The notes: generated by a model from the sequence alone, not told the origin. 64,000 nt of DNA from Streptomyces sp. Je 1-79 (GCF_025195125.1 NZ_JAMGSL010000011.1:1-64000), one strand, 5' to 3'. Shown: positions 1 to 10,541, numbered from the stretch's first letter. Numbers and translations: made by a program.

Positions 1-9
1 TGATATCGC

Positions 10-41
10 GCTTCCGGGCTCCCTCGCGGGAGCCCGGAAGC
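10..41. terminator. Perfect 14-bp hairpin terminator
   Basis: The arm GCTTCCGGGCTCCC (10-23) pairs perfectly with 28-41 across a TCGC loop, followed by ATTTCT. It lies just past the stop of the leftward DUF58 gene. It may also serve a rightward gene ending off the left edge, since it is symmetrical. Confidence 0.85.
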
Positions 42-46
42 ATTTC

Positions 47-1357
47 TCAGAGACGGCCGGCTGCCTTCAGGGCCAGGTAGGCGTCGGCCAGAGCGGGTGC
101 GAGATTCTCCGGGGTGGCGTCGACGACCGTGACGCCGTGGCGGCGGAGCTGGTCCGCCGTGCGATGGCGCTGGGCCTGGGCCTGCGTGGCGGCAGCGGCC
201 TCGTACACGCCGTCGATCGTGCCCCTCTTGCCCGCCATATGGTCCGTGTGCGGGTCCGCGACGGAGGCGAGAAGCACCGTGTGGCGCTGCGTGAGCTGTG
301 GGAGGACCGGGAGGAGGCCCTCCTCGACCGGGGCGGCGTCAAGGCTGGTGAGCAGGACCAGGAGCGAGCGGCGCGGGGCTCGGGCCAGGGCGGTGGCGGC
401 GAGGCCGCGGGCGTCCGTCTCGACGAGCTCGGGTTCGATCGGTGCCAGGGCGTTCACCACGGCAGGCAGGACGTCACCGGCGGAACGGCCCTGTACCTGG
501 GCGCGGAGACGGCGGTCGTAGGCCAGGAGGTCGACGCGGTCGCCGGCGCGTGAGGCGAGGGCGGTGAGGAGAAGGGCGGCGTCCATCGCCGCGTCGAGGC
601 GGGGGACGTCGCCGACGCGGCCGGCCGACGTGCGCCCGGTGTCGAGGACGATCAGGATGTGCCGATCCCGCTCGGGGCGCCAGGTGCGGACGGCGACGGT
701 GGTCTGGCGGGCGGTGGCCCGCCAGTCGATGGAGCGGGTGTCGTCACCGGGGACGTACTCGCGGAGGCTGTCGAACTCCGTGCCCTCGCCGCGCGTGAGG
801 ACGCTGGTGCGGCCGTCGAGCTCGCGGAGACGGGCCAGCCGGGACGGCAGGTGCTTGCGGCTGGTGAACGGCGGCAGGACGCGGATCGTCCACGGCACCG
901 TGTGGTTGCCCTGCCGGGCGGCAAGGCCGAGGGGGCCGTACGAGCGGACGGTGACGCGTGCGGCCTGGCGGTCGCCGCGGCGGGTGGGACGCAACGAGGT
1001 GGTGATGCGCCGGCGTTCCCCCGCGGGGACGGCCACCTTCTGGCGGGACGCGGTCTGTTCGGTGCCGGGGAGCCAGCTGCTGGGCGGCCAGGCGTCGCGG
1101 AGCTGGGCGCGGAGGCGGCGGCGGGACGGGTTGGTGACGGTGAGCTGCACGTCCGCTGCGTCACCCAGTCGAACTGTTGTGTCACCACTTCGGGTGAACT
1201 GGAGCGTTCGCACTGGCGCGGCCATCGCGTAGTCGCACAGAATTGCGAGTGAGAGGGGCGCGTTCACCGCGAGCATCCCCGTCCAACTTGGGGCGAGGAT
1301 GCCCACGGGGAGCGATCCGAGGGCGGCGAGCAGCGCGGTTCGTCCGGTGAGGGCCAT
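47..1357 (-). CDS. DUF58 domain protein, MoxR-associated
   Basis: A 436-residue protein with two hydrophobic stretches near the N terminus (about residues 8-45), so it is probably membrane anchored. The DUF58 signature (EFDSLREYVPGDDTRSIDW) lies around residues 194-212 and is followed by a von Willebrand A-like stretch starting ILIVLDTGRTSAG. DUF58 proteins are nearly always coded beside a MoxR AAA+ ATPase, which remodels VWA-type partners. Here moxR is 12 bp upstream in the same leftward operon, and this is the last gene before a strong terminator. The substrate of these complexes in Streptomyces is unknown, so I assign no reaction. Confidence 0.9.
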   Translation of the reverse strand: MALTGRTALLAALGSLPVGILAPSWTGMLAVNAPLSLAILCDYAMAAPVRTLQFTRSGDTTVRLGDAADVQLTVTNPSRRRLRAQLRDAWPPSSWLPGTEQTASRQKVAVPAGERRRITTSLRPTRRGDRQAARVTVRSYGPLGLAARQGNHTVPWTIRVLPPFTSRKHLPSRLARLRELDGRTSVLTRGEGTEFDSLREYVPGDDTRSIDWRATARQTTVAVRTWRPERDRHILIVLDTGRTSAGRVGDVPRLDAAMDAALLLTALASRAGDRVDLLAYDRRLRAQVQGRSAGDVLPAVVNALAPIEPELVETDARGLAATALARAPRRSLLVLLTSLDAAPVEEGLLPVLPQLTQRHTVLLASVADPHTDHMAGKRGTIDGVYEAAAATQAQAQRHRTADQLRRHGVTVVDATPENLAPALADAYLALKAAGRL

Positions 1358-1369
1358 GGGGCGCCGTTC

Positions 1370-2349
<980 letters not shown>

Positions 2350-2353
<4 letters not shown>

Positions 2354-3561
2354 GAGGTGCGTACCTCTCTTTCGAGGGCGTCGAGTTGGTCAGCCAGGCG
2401 GATGAGAGCGGCGTCGTCGGCGGGAGCCGGGCCGAAGAGAAGGTCCCTGGGGTCCGCGGGGGTCTTGGAGAGCCGGGCGGAGAGCGCGGGGATCAGGGTG
2501 TCGGGGGAGTGGGCGTCCTGGGAGGCGACGCCGAGGAGAGGGGCGATACGGGTGCGGGTCGCGGTGCGCAGGACGGTGCCGGCGCGGTCGCGCGCGTTGC
2601 CCTTGCGGTAGAGGCGGGCGCGGCCCTCGGTGGTCTCGGAGGCGCGGACGGCGACCGGGAGGGGTTCGGTCACCAGCGGGCCGAGGCGTCGGGCTCGCCA
2701 GACGGCGGCGAGGACGGCGGCCAGGGCGAGTTGGAGCGTGCCCCAGAGCCAGCCCGAGGGGACGAGTGCGAGGAAGCCGTCGGTGGCGCTCTCGGGGGTC
2801 TCCCCGTCAGGGGTGCCCTCGGTGGCGGAAGCATCGGAGAGAGAGGGGAGGTACCAGACGAGATGAGGGCGGGAGCCGAGGAGTTGCAGGGCGAGCGAGG
2901 CGTTGCCCTGCTGGTCGAGTCGTTCGTTGTAGAGGATGTCGGCGGAGCCGAGGAGGACGGTGTCGCCACCGCCGGAGGCCGGAAGGGCGACCAGGGTGGG
3001 CAGACCGTCGTCGGGGTAGCAGGTGTCCGCGGCGGTGGTGCCGGTGGTGTAGCGCTCGCCGCCGATGTCGACGCTGCCGGCGCGGACGGCGGCGGGGAGG
3101 GAGCATCCGGGTTCGCGGTTCTTCACCGGGGTGCTGGTGGCGGCGGTGACGCCGGGCGCCAGGGTGTCGAGCGAGGCCTGGCCCGCGCCGACGAGGACGG
3201 TGCGGCCTCCGGAGGCGGTCATGGACCCGTGCAGTACGGACTGTTGACGGCCGGTCAGCAGATCGGGGGCGGTGACCAGGAGGGTGGTGTCGGCTTCGGC
3301 GGCGGTGGCGGCCTCGTCGAGGGTGGTGACCACCCGGACGGTGACACCCTGGGCCTTGAGGATCTCGGCGACGGCGCGGCTGCCCTTGGCGTCGGCCGAG
3401 CGGGGATCGAGGTGGCCGTGGTGGTCGGTCGAGCGCAGGGTCGCCAGGCCGACGCCGCCGATGACGATCAGGCCGAGGACGAGGAGGATCCCGCGGGCTC
3501 GGGTCCAGATCTGACGGGGGGCGAGCGAGGTCGAGGTGGCGCTGGTGCTCGGCCGGCTCAT
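2350..3561 (-). CDS. DUF4350 membrane protein
   Basis: A 403-residue protein starting MSRPSTSATSTSLAP. A transmembrane helix follows at about residues 21-42 (GILLVLGLIVIGGVGLATL). Next comes an extracytoplasmic domain resembling DUF4350, with a Rossmann-like core (SRAVAEILKAQGVTVRVV). A second membrane helix sits near residue 300, followed by a cytoplasmic tail rich in Arg. The open frame runs further upstream, but that part is a shadow of the next gene. The ATG at 3561 overlaps the DUF4129 stop by 4 bp, which fixes the start. It is a structural partner in the MoxR/DUF58 operon; no enzymatic function is evident. Confidence 0.85.
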
Positions 3562-4247
3562 TCGGGGGCTCCCGTGGCAGCGGTGTCGAGCGTGGGACGG
3601 GTCCGTTCCAGCGCCGTGTCCAGTTCCTCGACGCGGCGGTACGCGGGCTCGTCGGCGGTGCGGCCGCCGTATGTGATGTCGTCGAAGGAGCGGGCCGCGG
3701 CGCGGAGTTCCTCGGTGTGCGCGGGCAGGGTGCGGGCCGCCTCGTCGGCGGCCTCGTCGGCGGTACGGCCGGGGCGGGGATCGAGCAGGGTGCGCTCCTC
3801 CAGGGAGCGGACGATCGCCCGCATCCGCTCCTGGACGGCCTGGTTCCAGCGGCCGGCGGCGGCGTGCCGGGCGGCGGTCGCCCGGTGCTCGTCGGCGGTG
3901 CGGGGGCCGTCCTCGAACAGGGAGTCCCCGGCGGAGGGCGTGCGCTGCGGGGTGCCGAGCCGCCACCAGACCGCGCCGACCACGGCGAGCACGACCACGA
4001 CGATCACGAGAAGTCCGAGCAGGCCGCCGGGGGTTGCGCCCGAGGCGGCGTCGAAGAGGCGACCGACCCACTCCCAGAAGCGGTCGAGACCGCGTTCGAG
4101 CAGGCTGGGATCGTTCTCGTGGTACATCGGTTTGGACAGTTCCCGCTCCGCCGCCTCCCGTGCGGGGACGCGGGGAACGTCCACCGGTACGTCGTCGGTG
4201 CCGCGTTGCGGCAGCCTCGCCGTGATCGTGCCCCCCGTGGCGATCAC
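3558..4247 (-). CDS. DUF4129 membrane protein
   Basis: A 229-residue protein with a GTG start. It has a short extracytoplasmic N-terminal part (residues 1-68), one strong membrane helix (GLLGLLVIVVVVLAVVGAVWW, about 72-92) and a C-terminal DUF4129 domain (WNQAVQERMRAIVRSLEERTLLDPRPG). DUF4129 is commonly found at the C terminus of transglutaminase-like membrane proteins or as a stand-alone subunit in MoxR loci. Here the transglutaminase domain is absent. It is 4 bp downstream of the membrane-protein gene ending at 4252 and overlaps the DUF4350 gene, so it is in the middle of a tight five-gene operon. Confidence 0.88.
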   Translation of the reverse strand: MIATGGTITARLPQRGTDDVPVDVPRVPAREAAERELSKPMYHENDPSLLERGLDRFWEWVGRLFDAASGATPGGLLGLLVIVVVVLAVVGAVWWRLGTPQRTPSAGDSLFEDGPRTADEHRATAARHAAAGRWNQAVQERMRAIVRSLEERTLLDPRPGRTADEAADEAARTLPAHTEELRAAARSFDDITYGGRTADEPAYRRVEELDTALERTRPTLDTAATGAPE

Positions 4248-4251
4248 CCCG

Positions 4252-5478
4252 TCAGCCTCCGGTGGACGGGTCGCCGGGGGCGGGGCCGTAGCCGGGGACG
4301 CCGGCGGCCCGGGCGAGTTCGAGGTCCAGGGCCTCGCGACGGATGCGCTGGTCGATGTAGAGGAGGACGGTCACGCCGGCCGAGATCGGGTAGGTGATCG
4401 CGTTGGTGATGACTCCGCCGATGCCTGTGATGATCAGGAACGACCAGCCGAACTCGGGTTCGGCGCCGGAGAGCAGGCCGCTGAAGCCCTCCCCGTCGAC
4501 GGCGATCGCGATGATCGCGAACGGGATGGCGATGATCATCGCCACGATGAAGAGGATCAGCTGCGTCAGCAGCGTGATGCCGAAGATCCGCCACCAGGAG
4601 CCCTGGACCAGCTTGGCCGAGCGCTTCATGGACTGGACGATGCCCTGGCGCTCCAGCATCAGGGCTGGGGAGGCCAGGCTGAAGCGGACCATCAGCCAGA
4701 TGACGATCGCCAGGCCGCCGAGCGCACCGAGGAAGAGGAGCCCTCCGCCGGCCGCGTCTCCGACGAGGATGCCGGGCAGCAGGGCGACGAACATGACAGC
4801 CGCGCTCATCAGGGGGAGCAGCAGCGTCAGGCCGAGCAGCTTGAGCAGCCGGGGGCGGCCTTCCTGCCAGGCGGCACCGATCGAGACCGGGCGGCCGAGG
4901 ACGGCGCGGCTGATGACCACGGTGAGCAGGGCGGCGCTCACCAGGGTGGCCATCATGAGGATGAGGACCGCCGGGATGGAGGCGATGAGACTCGTCTGCA
5001 GGGTGTCGCCGAGCTGGGCCAAGGCCTCGCTCGGAGACGCGTCCGGGTTGATCTCGGGCGGCGTGGGGACGAGGAAGCGCTGGACGAGGATGTCGGCGAT
5101 CTGGGAGATCACCGCGACGGTGACCGTGATCGCCAGGACCGTGCGCCAGTAGGTGCGCATCGTCGAGACGGCGCCGTCGAGGATCTCGCCCACGCCCAGG
5201 GGGCGCAGCGGGATGACGCCGGGCTTGGCGGCCGGCGGCCTGCCCCAGTTCCCGGGCTGCTGGGGTCCGCCCCAGCCCGCTCCGGGCCGGGGTGCGGGCG
5301 CCTGGCCGGGGACGGGGGCGGTCGGCGGGGACCACTGTCCGGCGGGCGGCTGGTCCTTGGACCACTGGGGGGCGGAGCCGTTCGCGTCACCGGGCGTCGT
5401 GGGCCGGGGAACCCCGGAACCGTCCTGGCCGTCGGAGGGAGCAGATCCGGGCGAGGTCCAGCCCGGAGTGTCGTTCAC
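4252..5478 (-). CDS. Multi-pass membrane protein, GDPD-membrane-domain-like
   Basis: A 408-residue protein starting with GTG after a GAGGTGG ribosome-binding site. The first 90 residues are a disordered Pro/Gly/Gln-rich cytoplasmic tail. About six membrane helices follow, introduced by RPLGVGEILDGAVSTMR. This architecture is that of the membrane domain of glycerophosphodiester phosphodiesterase-like proteins, but there is no GDPD catalytic domain. It is the first gene of the leftward MoxR/DUF58 operon and is divergent from mtrA. A scaffold or transport role is plausible but unproven. Confidence 0.82.
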   Translation of the reverse strand: MNDTPGWTSPGSAPSDGQDGSGVPRPTTPGDANGSAPQWSKDQPPAGQWSPPTAPVPGQAPAPRPGAGWGGPQQPGNWGRPPAAKPGVIPLRPLGVGEILDGAVSTMRTYWRTVLAITVTVAVISQIADILVQRFLVPTPPEINPDASPSEALAQLGDTLQTSLIASIPAVLILMMATLVSAALLTVVISRAVLGRPVSIGAAWQEGRPRLLKLLGLTLLLPLMSAAVMFVALLPGILVGDAAGGGLLFLGALGGLAIVIWLMVRFSLASPALMLERQGIVQSMKRSAKLVQGSWWRIFGITLLTQLILFIVAMIIAIPFAIIAIAVDGEGFSGLLSGAEPEFGWSFLIITGIGGVITNAITYPISAGVTVLLYIDQRIRREALDLELARAAGVPGYGPAPGDPSTGG

Positions 5479-5815
5479 GGCAGTCCACCTCGAGGAATGG
5501 TCGCGGGGCCGGCTCGGAGCGCCGGCACGGTCTCAGTGGCCGATCCCCGTGCGGGGCGGCGGGCCGTGAGCCATCGTGCCACGCGGGGCCCACCGGTGGG
5601 CGGGGGCCGCTATCACCTTCTGGCCTGCGTTGTCGAAGCTACCGGTCACAGACCGGGCGGATACCTGACCAGTACAGACAAATCGTACAAGCGTGCAGGT
5701 CAGGGGGCGTCCGCATACGGGCGTCCGTGGGCGGGGCCGGGTCGCTCCATGGGCCAGGTGCGGCTGCGCAGGGTACGGTTCAGGACGGCCAACGGGGGCT
5801 ACGGGGGTGACATTC

Positions 5816-5848
5816 ATGTCTGACATCAACACCCACGGACAGCGGTGA
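5816..5848 (+). CDS. Possible 10-residue leader ORF ahead of mtrA
   Basis: ATG at 5816 opens MSDINTHGQR and stops with TGA at 5846. It is preceded by GGGGGTGA, a good ribosome-binding sequence 5-6 bases upstream, and lies within the predicted mtrA 5' leader. Codons are not notably repetitive, so amino-acid attenuation is not indicated. It could be a translated upstream ORF or chance. No homology is recognised. Confidence 0.3.
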   Translation: MSDINTHGQR

Positions 5849-5885
5849 CCCGGCGGTGGACGATCACGGACGTTGCCGCTGGTCA

Positions 5886-5899
5886 GTGAGGTATCTCAC
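5886..5899. promoter_or_regulatory. Dyad GTGAGGTATCTCAC upstream of mtrA
   Basis: The arms GTGAG and CTCAC are exact inverted copies around GTAT, 41 bp before the mtrA ATG. It is a candidate operator for an unidentified regulator. It does not resemble the direct-repeat motif I associate with MtrA itself. Confidence 0.35.
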
Positions 5900-5940
5900 C
5901 AGCCGCCTTGAGACTGATACGGAAATGGGATGATGTCGAT

Positions 5941-6618
5941 ATGAAGGGACGCGTTCTTGTCGTCGACGACGACACCGCACTGGCCGAGATGCTCGGGATC
6001 GTGCTGCGGGGTGAAGGGTTCGAACCGTCGTTCGTCGCGGACGGCGACAAGGCACTCGCAGCTTTCCGCGAGGCCAAGCCGGACCTGGTGCTGCTGGACC
6101 TGATGCTGCCCGGAAGGGACGGCATCGAGGTGTGCCGGCTCATCAGGGCCGAGTCCGGTGTGCCCATCGTCATGCTCACGGCCAAGAGCGACACCGTCGA
6201 CGTGGTCGTGGGCCTGGAGTCCGGGGCCGACGACTACATCGTCAAGCCGTTCAAGCCGAAGGAGCTCGTCGCCCGTATCCGGGCGCGGCTGCGGAGGTCG
6301 GAGGAGCCCGCGCCGGAGCAGCTCGCCATCGGCGATCTGGTCATCGACGTGGCCGGTCACTCGGTGAAGCGGGACGGGCAGTCCATCGCCCTGACGCCGC
6401 TCGAGTTCGACCTGCTCGTCGCGCTGGCCCGCAAGCCGTGGCAGGTGTTCACCCGCGAGGTCCTGCTGGAGCAGGTCTGGGGCTACCGCCACGCGGCCGA
6501 CACCCGGCTGGTGAACGTGCACGTCCAGCGACTGCGCTCGAAGGTCGAGAAGGACCCCGAGCGCCCGGAGATCGTGGTGACCGTCCGCGGCGTCGGATAC
6601 AAGGCGGGGCCGAGCTGA
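5941..6618 (+). CDS. mtrA: MtrA response regulator
   Basis: A 225-residue OmpR-family response regulator. Receiver residues are D9-D11, phosphoacceptor D53 (LVLLDLMLPG), T80 and K102. A winged-helix DNA-binding domain occupies about 128-225 (TPLEFDLLVALARKPWQVFTREVLLEQVWGY). I start at ATG 5941 because MKGRVLVVDDD begins the receiver fold; an upstream in-frame start would add a meaningless tail. MtrA is the conserved actinobacterial regulator linking cell-wall and division control, and in Streptomyces development and antibiotic genes. mtrB follows after 1 bp. Recognition of gene and operon is firm. Confidence 0.97.
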   Translation: MKGRVLVVDDDTALAEMLGIVLRGEGFEPSFVADGDKALAAFREAKPDLVLLDLMLPGRDGIEVCRLIRAESGVPIVMLTAKSDTVDVVVGLESGADDYIVKPFKPKELVARIRARLRRSEEPAPEQLAIGDLVIDVAGHSVKRDGQSIALTPLEFDLLVALARKPWQVFTREVLLEQVWGYRHAADTRLVNVHVQRLRSKVEKDPERPEIVVTVRGVGYKAGPS

Positions 6619-6619
6619 C

Positions 6620-8638
6620 ATGAGCGCAGGCAGTACTGCTCCGAAGCCCGGCGAGCCGGGAGTCCGGTCGGGGCGGGCTGCCGGACCGGGGCGGGGGGGC
6701 TCGCGATTCGGCCGTCTGCTCCAGGACGGGGCGCCGGGTGGATCAGCCCTCCGGCTCCTCGCCCGCTGGGTGCGTCGACCCCTGCTCCCCGCCGTACGGC
6801 TGTGGCGGCGGAACATCCAGCTCCGCGTGGTCGCGGGCACCCTGCTGATGTCACTCGGTGTGGTGCTGCTGCTCGGCCTGGTCGTCATCGGCCAGGTCCG
6901 CAACGGTCTCCTCGACGCCAAGGAGAGAGGCGCCCAGAGCCAGGCCGCCGGTGGGTTCTCCGCCGCCCAGGACAAGGCGGCGACCACGCCGTCGGGACCA
7001 GGCGGGCAGGACGGCGGGCGGGCGGGCTCCTCGCTCACCTGGCGTTCCACGCTGGTCGAGCAGCTCGCCAGTGGTGGCCAGAGCGCGTTCAACGTGGTCG
7101 CGCTCTCCCTGGAGGACTCCGACGGGCCCGCGAGCCGGGGCGCGCGCGCCTCCGGTGAGGTCGATCCGGACACCAGCATCCCCCACAACTTGCGGCACTC
7201 CGTCGCCCAGGGCGCGGGCACGTTCCAGAAGTACACGCGGATCCACTACACCAACGGCAGGGACGCCGAGTCCGCGCTCGTGATCGGCAAGCGTCTCAAC
7301 GACGCCGAAGGCACCCAGTACGAGCTGTACTACCTCTTCCCGCTGGCGCAGGAGGAGGACTCCCTCACCCTGGTCAAGGGCACGCTGGCGACCGCCGGGT
7401 TGTTCGTGGTCGTGCTGCTCGGTGCCATCGCGTGGCTCGTGGTGCGCCAGATCGTCACCCCCGTGCGGATGGCGGCCGGGGTCGCCGAGCGGCTCTCCGC
7501 GGGCCGCCTGCAGGAACGCATGAAGGTCACCGGCGAGGACGACATCGCCCGGCTCGGTGAAGCCTTCAACAAGATGGCGCAGAACCTCCAGCTCAAGATC
7601 CAGCAGCTGGAGGAGCTCTCGCGGATGCAGCGGCGGTTCGTCTCGGACGTGTCGCACGAGCTGCGTACGCCGCTGACGACGGTACGGATGGCGGCCGACG
7701 TCATCCACGAGGCCCGTGTCGACTTCGACCCCGTCACCGCCCGCTCCGCCGAACTGCTCGGCGACCAGCTCGACCGCTTCGAGTCGCTGCTCGCCGATCT
7801 GCTGGAGATCAGCCGCTTCGACGCGGGTGCGGCGGCCCTGGAGGCCGAGCCGATAGACCTGCGCCAGGTCGTACGGCGGGTGATCGGCGGAGCCGAGCCG
7901 CTCGCCGAGCGCAAGGGCGGCCGGATCGTGGTCGTCGGCGACGAGCAGCCGGTCGTGGCCGAGGCCGACGCCCGCCGGGTCGAGCGGGTGCTGCGCAACC
8001 TGGTGGTCAATGCGGTCGAGCACGGCGAGGGCAAGGACGTGATCGTCCGGCTGGCCTCGGCCGGTGGCGCCGTCGCGGTCGCCGTACGGGACTACGGAGT
8101 GGGCCTCAAGCCGGGCGAGGCGACCCGCGTCTTCAACCGGTTCTGGCGGGCCGACCCGGCACGCGCGCGTACCACCGGCGGCACGGGCCTCGGCCTGTCG
8201 ATCGCGGTGGAGGACGCGCGGCTGCACGGCGGCTGGCTGCAGGCCTGGGGAGAGCCCGGTGGCGGCTCGCAGTTCCGGCTCACCCTGCCGCGCACCGCGG
8301 ACGAGCCGCTGCGGGGGTCCCCGATCCCCCTGGAGCCGGAGGACTCGCGGCGCAACCGCGAGCAGGCACAGGCACGGCCCCCGGCCCAGGGGCGCACGGA
8401 GGGGCGGACACGGGAGAGCGGGCAGCGCCAGATGTCGCTGCCGGCGCAGCCCGCAGGAGACCGCAGGGCCCTGCCCGGACCGCCGCGGCTGCCTCCGGCG
8501 CCGCGCGCCACGGCGGACCCGACGGCGCTGCCGGGCAGCGGCGCCCGGGTGGTGGCGCGGGCGGCTTCCGAGGCCGACAGCAGCGAGGCGAGGGCGTCGA
8601 CGCACGCCGAGGGGGAGGACGGGACACGTGGGCGCTGA
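6620..8638 (+). CDS. mtrB: MtrB sensor histidine kinase
   Basis: A 672-residue sensor kinase. Membrane helix 1 is at about residues 70-92 (VVAGTLLMSLGVVLLLGLVVI). An extracytoplasmic sensor domain extends to about 250, and helix 2 is at 257-279. HAMP follows, then the H-box FVSDVSHELRTPLTTVR with phospho-acceptor H346, an N-box (NLVVNAVEHGEG) and a G-box (GTGLGLSIAV). The last 110 residues are a low-complexity Pro/Arg/Gln-rich cytoplasmic tail not seen in the catalytic family core. It pairs with MtrA, and its gene overlaps lpqB by 11 bp, so the three are one operon. Confidence 0.97.
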   Translation: MSAGSTAPKPGEPGVRSGRAAGPGRGGSRFGRLLQDGAPGGSALRLLARWVRRPLLPAVRLWRRNIQLRVVAGTLLMSLGVVLLLGLVVIGQVRNGLLDAKERGAQSQAAGGFSAAQDKAATTPSGPGGQDGGRAGSSLTWRSTLVEQLASGGQSAFNVVALSLEDSDGPASRGARASGEVDPDTSIPHNLRHSVAQGAGTFQKYTRIHYTNGRDAESALVIGKRLNDAEGTQYELYYLFPLAQEEDSLTLVKGTLATAGLFVVVLLGAIAWLVVRQIVTPVRMAAGVAERLSAGRLQERMKVTGEDDIARLGEAFNKMAQNLQLKIQQLEELSRMQRRFVSDVSHELRTPLTTVRMAADVIHEARVDFDPVTARSAELLGDQLDRFESLLADLLEISRFDAGAAALEAEPIDLRQVVRRVIGGAEPLAERKGGRIVVVGDEQPVVAEADARRVERVLRNLVVNAVEHGEGKDVIVRLASAGGAVAVAVRDYGVGLKPGEATRVFNRFWRADPARARTTGGTGLGLSIAVEDARLHGGWLQAWGEPGGGSQFRLTLPRTADEPLRGSPIPLEPEDSRRNREQAQARPPAQGRTEGRTRESGQRQMSLPAQPAGDRRALPGPPRLPPAPRATADPTALPGSGARVVARAASEADSSEARASTHAEGEDGTRGR

Positions 8639-10541
8639 CTTCCGAGGAGAGCGGAAGACGGCGGGTGACGAGGGCGGGGCTGCCTGCGCCGCGCGCTCGG
8701 CCACCCGCACCGCGCGGACGAGCATGCTGCTGGCGTGCGGCGGGCTGCTGGTGGCCGGCTGCGCGACGATGCCCGACAGTGGGGGCGTACAGCAGGTGAA
8801 GGCGTCCAACCCGGGCGACTCGCAGGTCCGGGTCTATGCCGTGCAGCCTCGGGAGAACGCGGAGCCCGACGAGATCGTCGATGGCTTCCTTGAGGCGATG
8901 ACCAGCGACGATCCGGGTTTCGCGACGGCCCGGAAGTATCTGACGAAGCAGGCCGCGGCGACCTGGAAGCCGGAGCAGAGCATCACCGTGCTCACGACCG
9001 CCCCGGACCGAGAGCAGGCCGACCGGCTCGCCGACCCCGAGAACCAGGGGCGGTCCTACCCCATCCGCGGTCGGCAGATCGCGACCGTGGACGCCCGGCA
9101 CGCGTACCAGCCGAGGACGCCGTCCGAGTACAAGGACTTCATCCACGTCGTGCAACAGCCCGCCGCGGACGGCAAGGGCAAGGAGTGGCGCATCGACCAC
9201 CTGCCGCCCGGCCTCGTCCTCAGTGAGGCCGACTTCCAGCGCAACTACCGCTCGGTCAACACGTACTACTTCGCCTCCGGGGAGGACTGGGTCGTCGCCG
9301 ACCCGGTGTACATCCGGCAGCGACAGGACCCGGTGACCCGGATGGATCCGGTGACCCAGACGGTCAAGGCGCTGCTGGAGGGCCCGACGAACTGGCTGAA
9401 GCCGGCCGTCGATTCGCGCTTCCCCTCCGGTACGGAGCTGAAGGAGGGCGTCACCTCGCTCGCGACGGACGACCAGTCGACGCTCAAGGTGCCGCTCAAC
9501 GCCAAGGCCGACCGGGTGGGCGGCGAGGTGTGCCGGCGGATGGCGGCTCAGCTGCTGTTCACACTCGGCGATCTGACGTCCGTACGGGTCGAGCAGGTGG
9601 AGCTCCAGCGGGGTTCCGACGGGTCGCGGCTGTGTGTGCTGTCCAAGGAGCAGGCCGAGGAGTTCGCGCCGGTGCGCGACTCGGGCCGGGCGGAGAACCC
9701 GTTCTTCGTCGACGACCAGGGCACGCTGAAGACGCTGCCGGTCGGCGGCAAGGAGGACGCGGAGGCGGACGCGACGCTCGGGCCGTTCGGCAAGGGCGCC
9801 ACCCCGCTGCGGTCGGTCGCCGTCGACCGGGACGAGAGCCGCGCGGCCGGGGTCGGCAAGGACGGGCGCGACCTGCGCGTGGCCTCGATCCTCTCCGACC
9901 ACGAACTGCGCCCGGCGCTGGTGACGAGCACTGCGGCCCGGCCCGAGGACCGGCTCTCCGCGCCGAGCTGGGACGGCCGTGGGGACCTGTGGGTCGCGGA
10001 CCGCAACCCTGTGAAGCCGCGGCTGTGGATGGTTCCGGACGGCGAGGGCACGCCCGTGGAGGTCCGGGCGCCGTGGCTGACGGGCGGGGCGCGCGTCGAG
10101 TCGCTGCGGCTCTCGGCGGACGGTGTGCGGATGGCCCTGCTCCTGAAGGAGAAGGACGGCAGCACCACCCTGAAGATCGGTCGCGTGGAGCGCGACGGCG
10201 AGGCGCCGGGGGCCGCCGTGTCGGTCGTCGACCTGCAGCCGGTGGCGCCGCGGATGGAGACGGTCACCGCCGTGTCCTGGGCCGGTCCGAGCAGGCTCGT
10301 CGTGGTCGGCAAGGAGTCCGGGGGCGTCCAGCAGGTCCGGTACGTCCAGACGGACGGGGCGACGTCGGCGACCTCGGTGCTGCCCGGGCTCAACGGGGTG
10401 GCCGCGGTGGCCGCGCCCAACGACGACAAGGCCCCGGTGGTCGCCGACTCCGGCAATGACGGGATCGTGCGGCTGATGCCGGGCGCGAACTGGCAGCGGC
10501 TGGTGAAGATCGCCGGTTCCTCTCCCGTGTACCCGGGGTAG
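8628..10541 (+). CDS. lpqB: LpqB lipoprotein, MtrAB accessory
   Basis: A 637-residue lipoprotein starting with GTG at 8628, with GGGGGAGGA at 8611-8619 as ribosome-binding site. A signal peptide ends in the lipobox LLVAGC, with lipidated Cys at about residue 45. A GerMN-like domain follows in the middle (VTQTVKALLEGPTNWLKPAV). The C-terminal half is a beta-propeller-like LpqB domain. In mycobacteria LpqB interacts with the MtrB sensor domain and modulates signalling; the conserved operon implies the same here. The longer open frame upstream is a shadow of mtrB. Confidence 0.95.
   Translation: MGADFRGERKTAGDEGGAACAARSATRTARTSMLLACGGLLVAGCATMPDSGGVQQVKASNPGDSQVRVYAVQPRENAEPDEIVDGFLEAMTSDDPGFATARKYLTKQAAATWKPEQSITVLTTAPDREQADRLADPENQGRSYPIRGRQIATVDARHAYQPRTPSEYKDFIHVVQQPAADGKGKEWRIDHLPPGLVLSEADFQRNYRSVNTYYFASGEDWVVADPVYIRQRQDPVTRMDPVTQTVKALLEGPTNWLKPAVDSRFPSGTELKEGVTSLATDDQSTLKVPLNAKADRVGGEVCRRMAAQLLFTLGDLTSVRVEQVELQRGSDGSRLCVLSKEQAEEFAPVRDSGRAENPFFVDDQGTLKTLPVGGKEDAEADATLGPFGKGATPLRSVAVDRDESRAAGVGKDGRDLRVASILSDHELRPALVTSTAARPEDRLSAPSWDGRGDLWVADRNPVKPRLWMVPDGEGTPVEVRAPWLTGGARVESLRLSADGVRMALLLKEKDGSTTLKIGRVERDGEAPGAAVSVVDLQPVAPRMETVTAVSWAGPSRLVVVGKESGGVQQVRYVQTDGATSATSVLPGLNGVAAVAAPNDDKAPVVADSGNDGIVRLMPGANWQRLVKIAGSSPVYPG

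Larger units (their letters stand above)
5479..5940. promoter_or_regulatory. Divergent promoter region, membrane operon / mtrA
   Basis: This 462-bp gap separates the leftward membrane operon from mtrA. A plausible mtrA -10 element is TACGGT (5774-5779). It contains a 10-codon open frame at 5816-5848 and a dyad at 5886-5899, listed separately. There is no larger conserved-looking gene. I could not define the promoter of the leftward operon. Confidence 0.5.

Noticed and set aside
2386..5823. 1145-codon plus-strand frame across the MoxR operon
   Set aside because: Same antisense artefact; repetitive Gly/Glu/Arg composition and no ribosome-binding site or motif.
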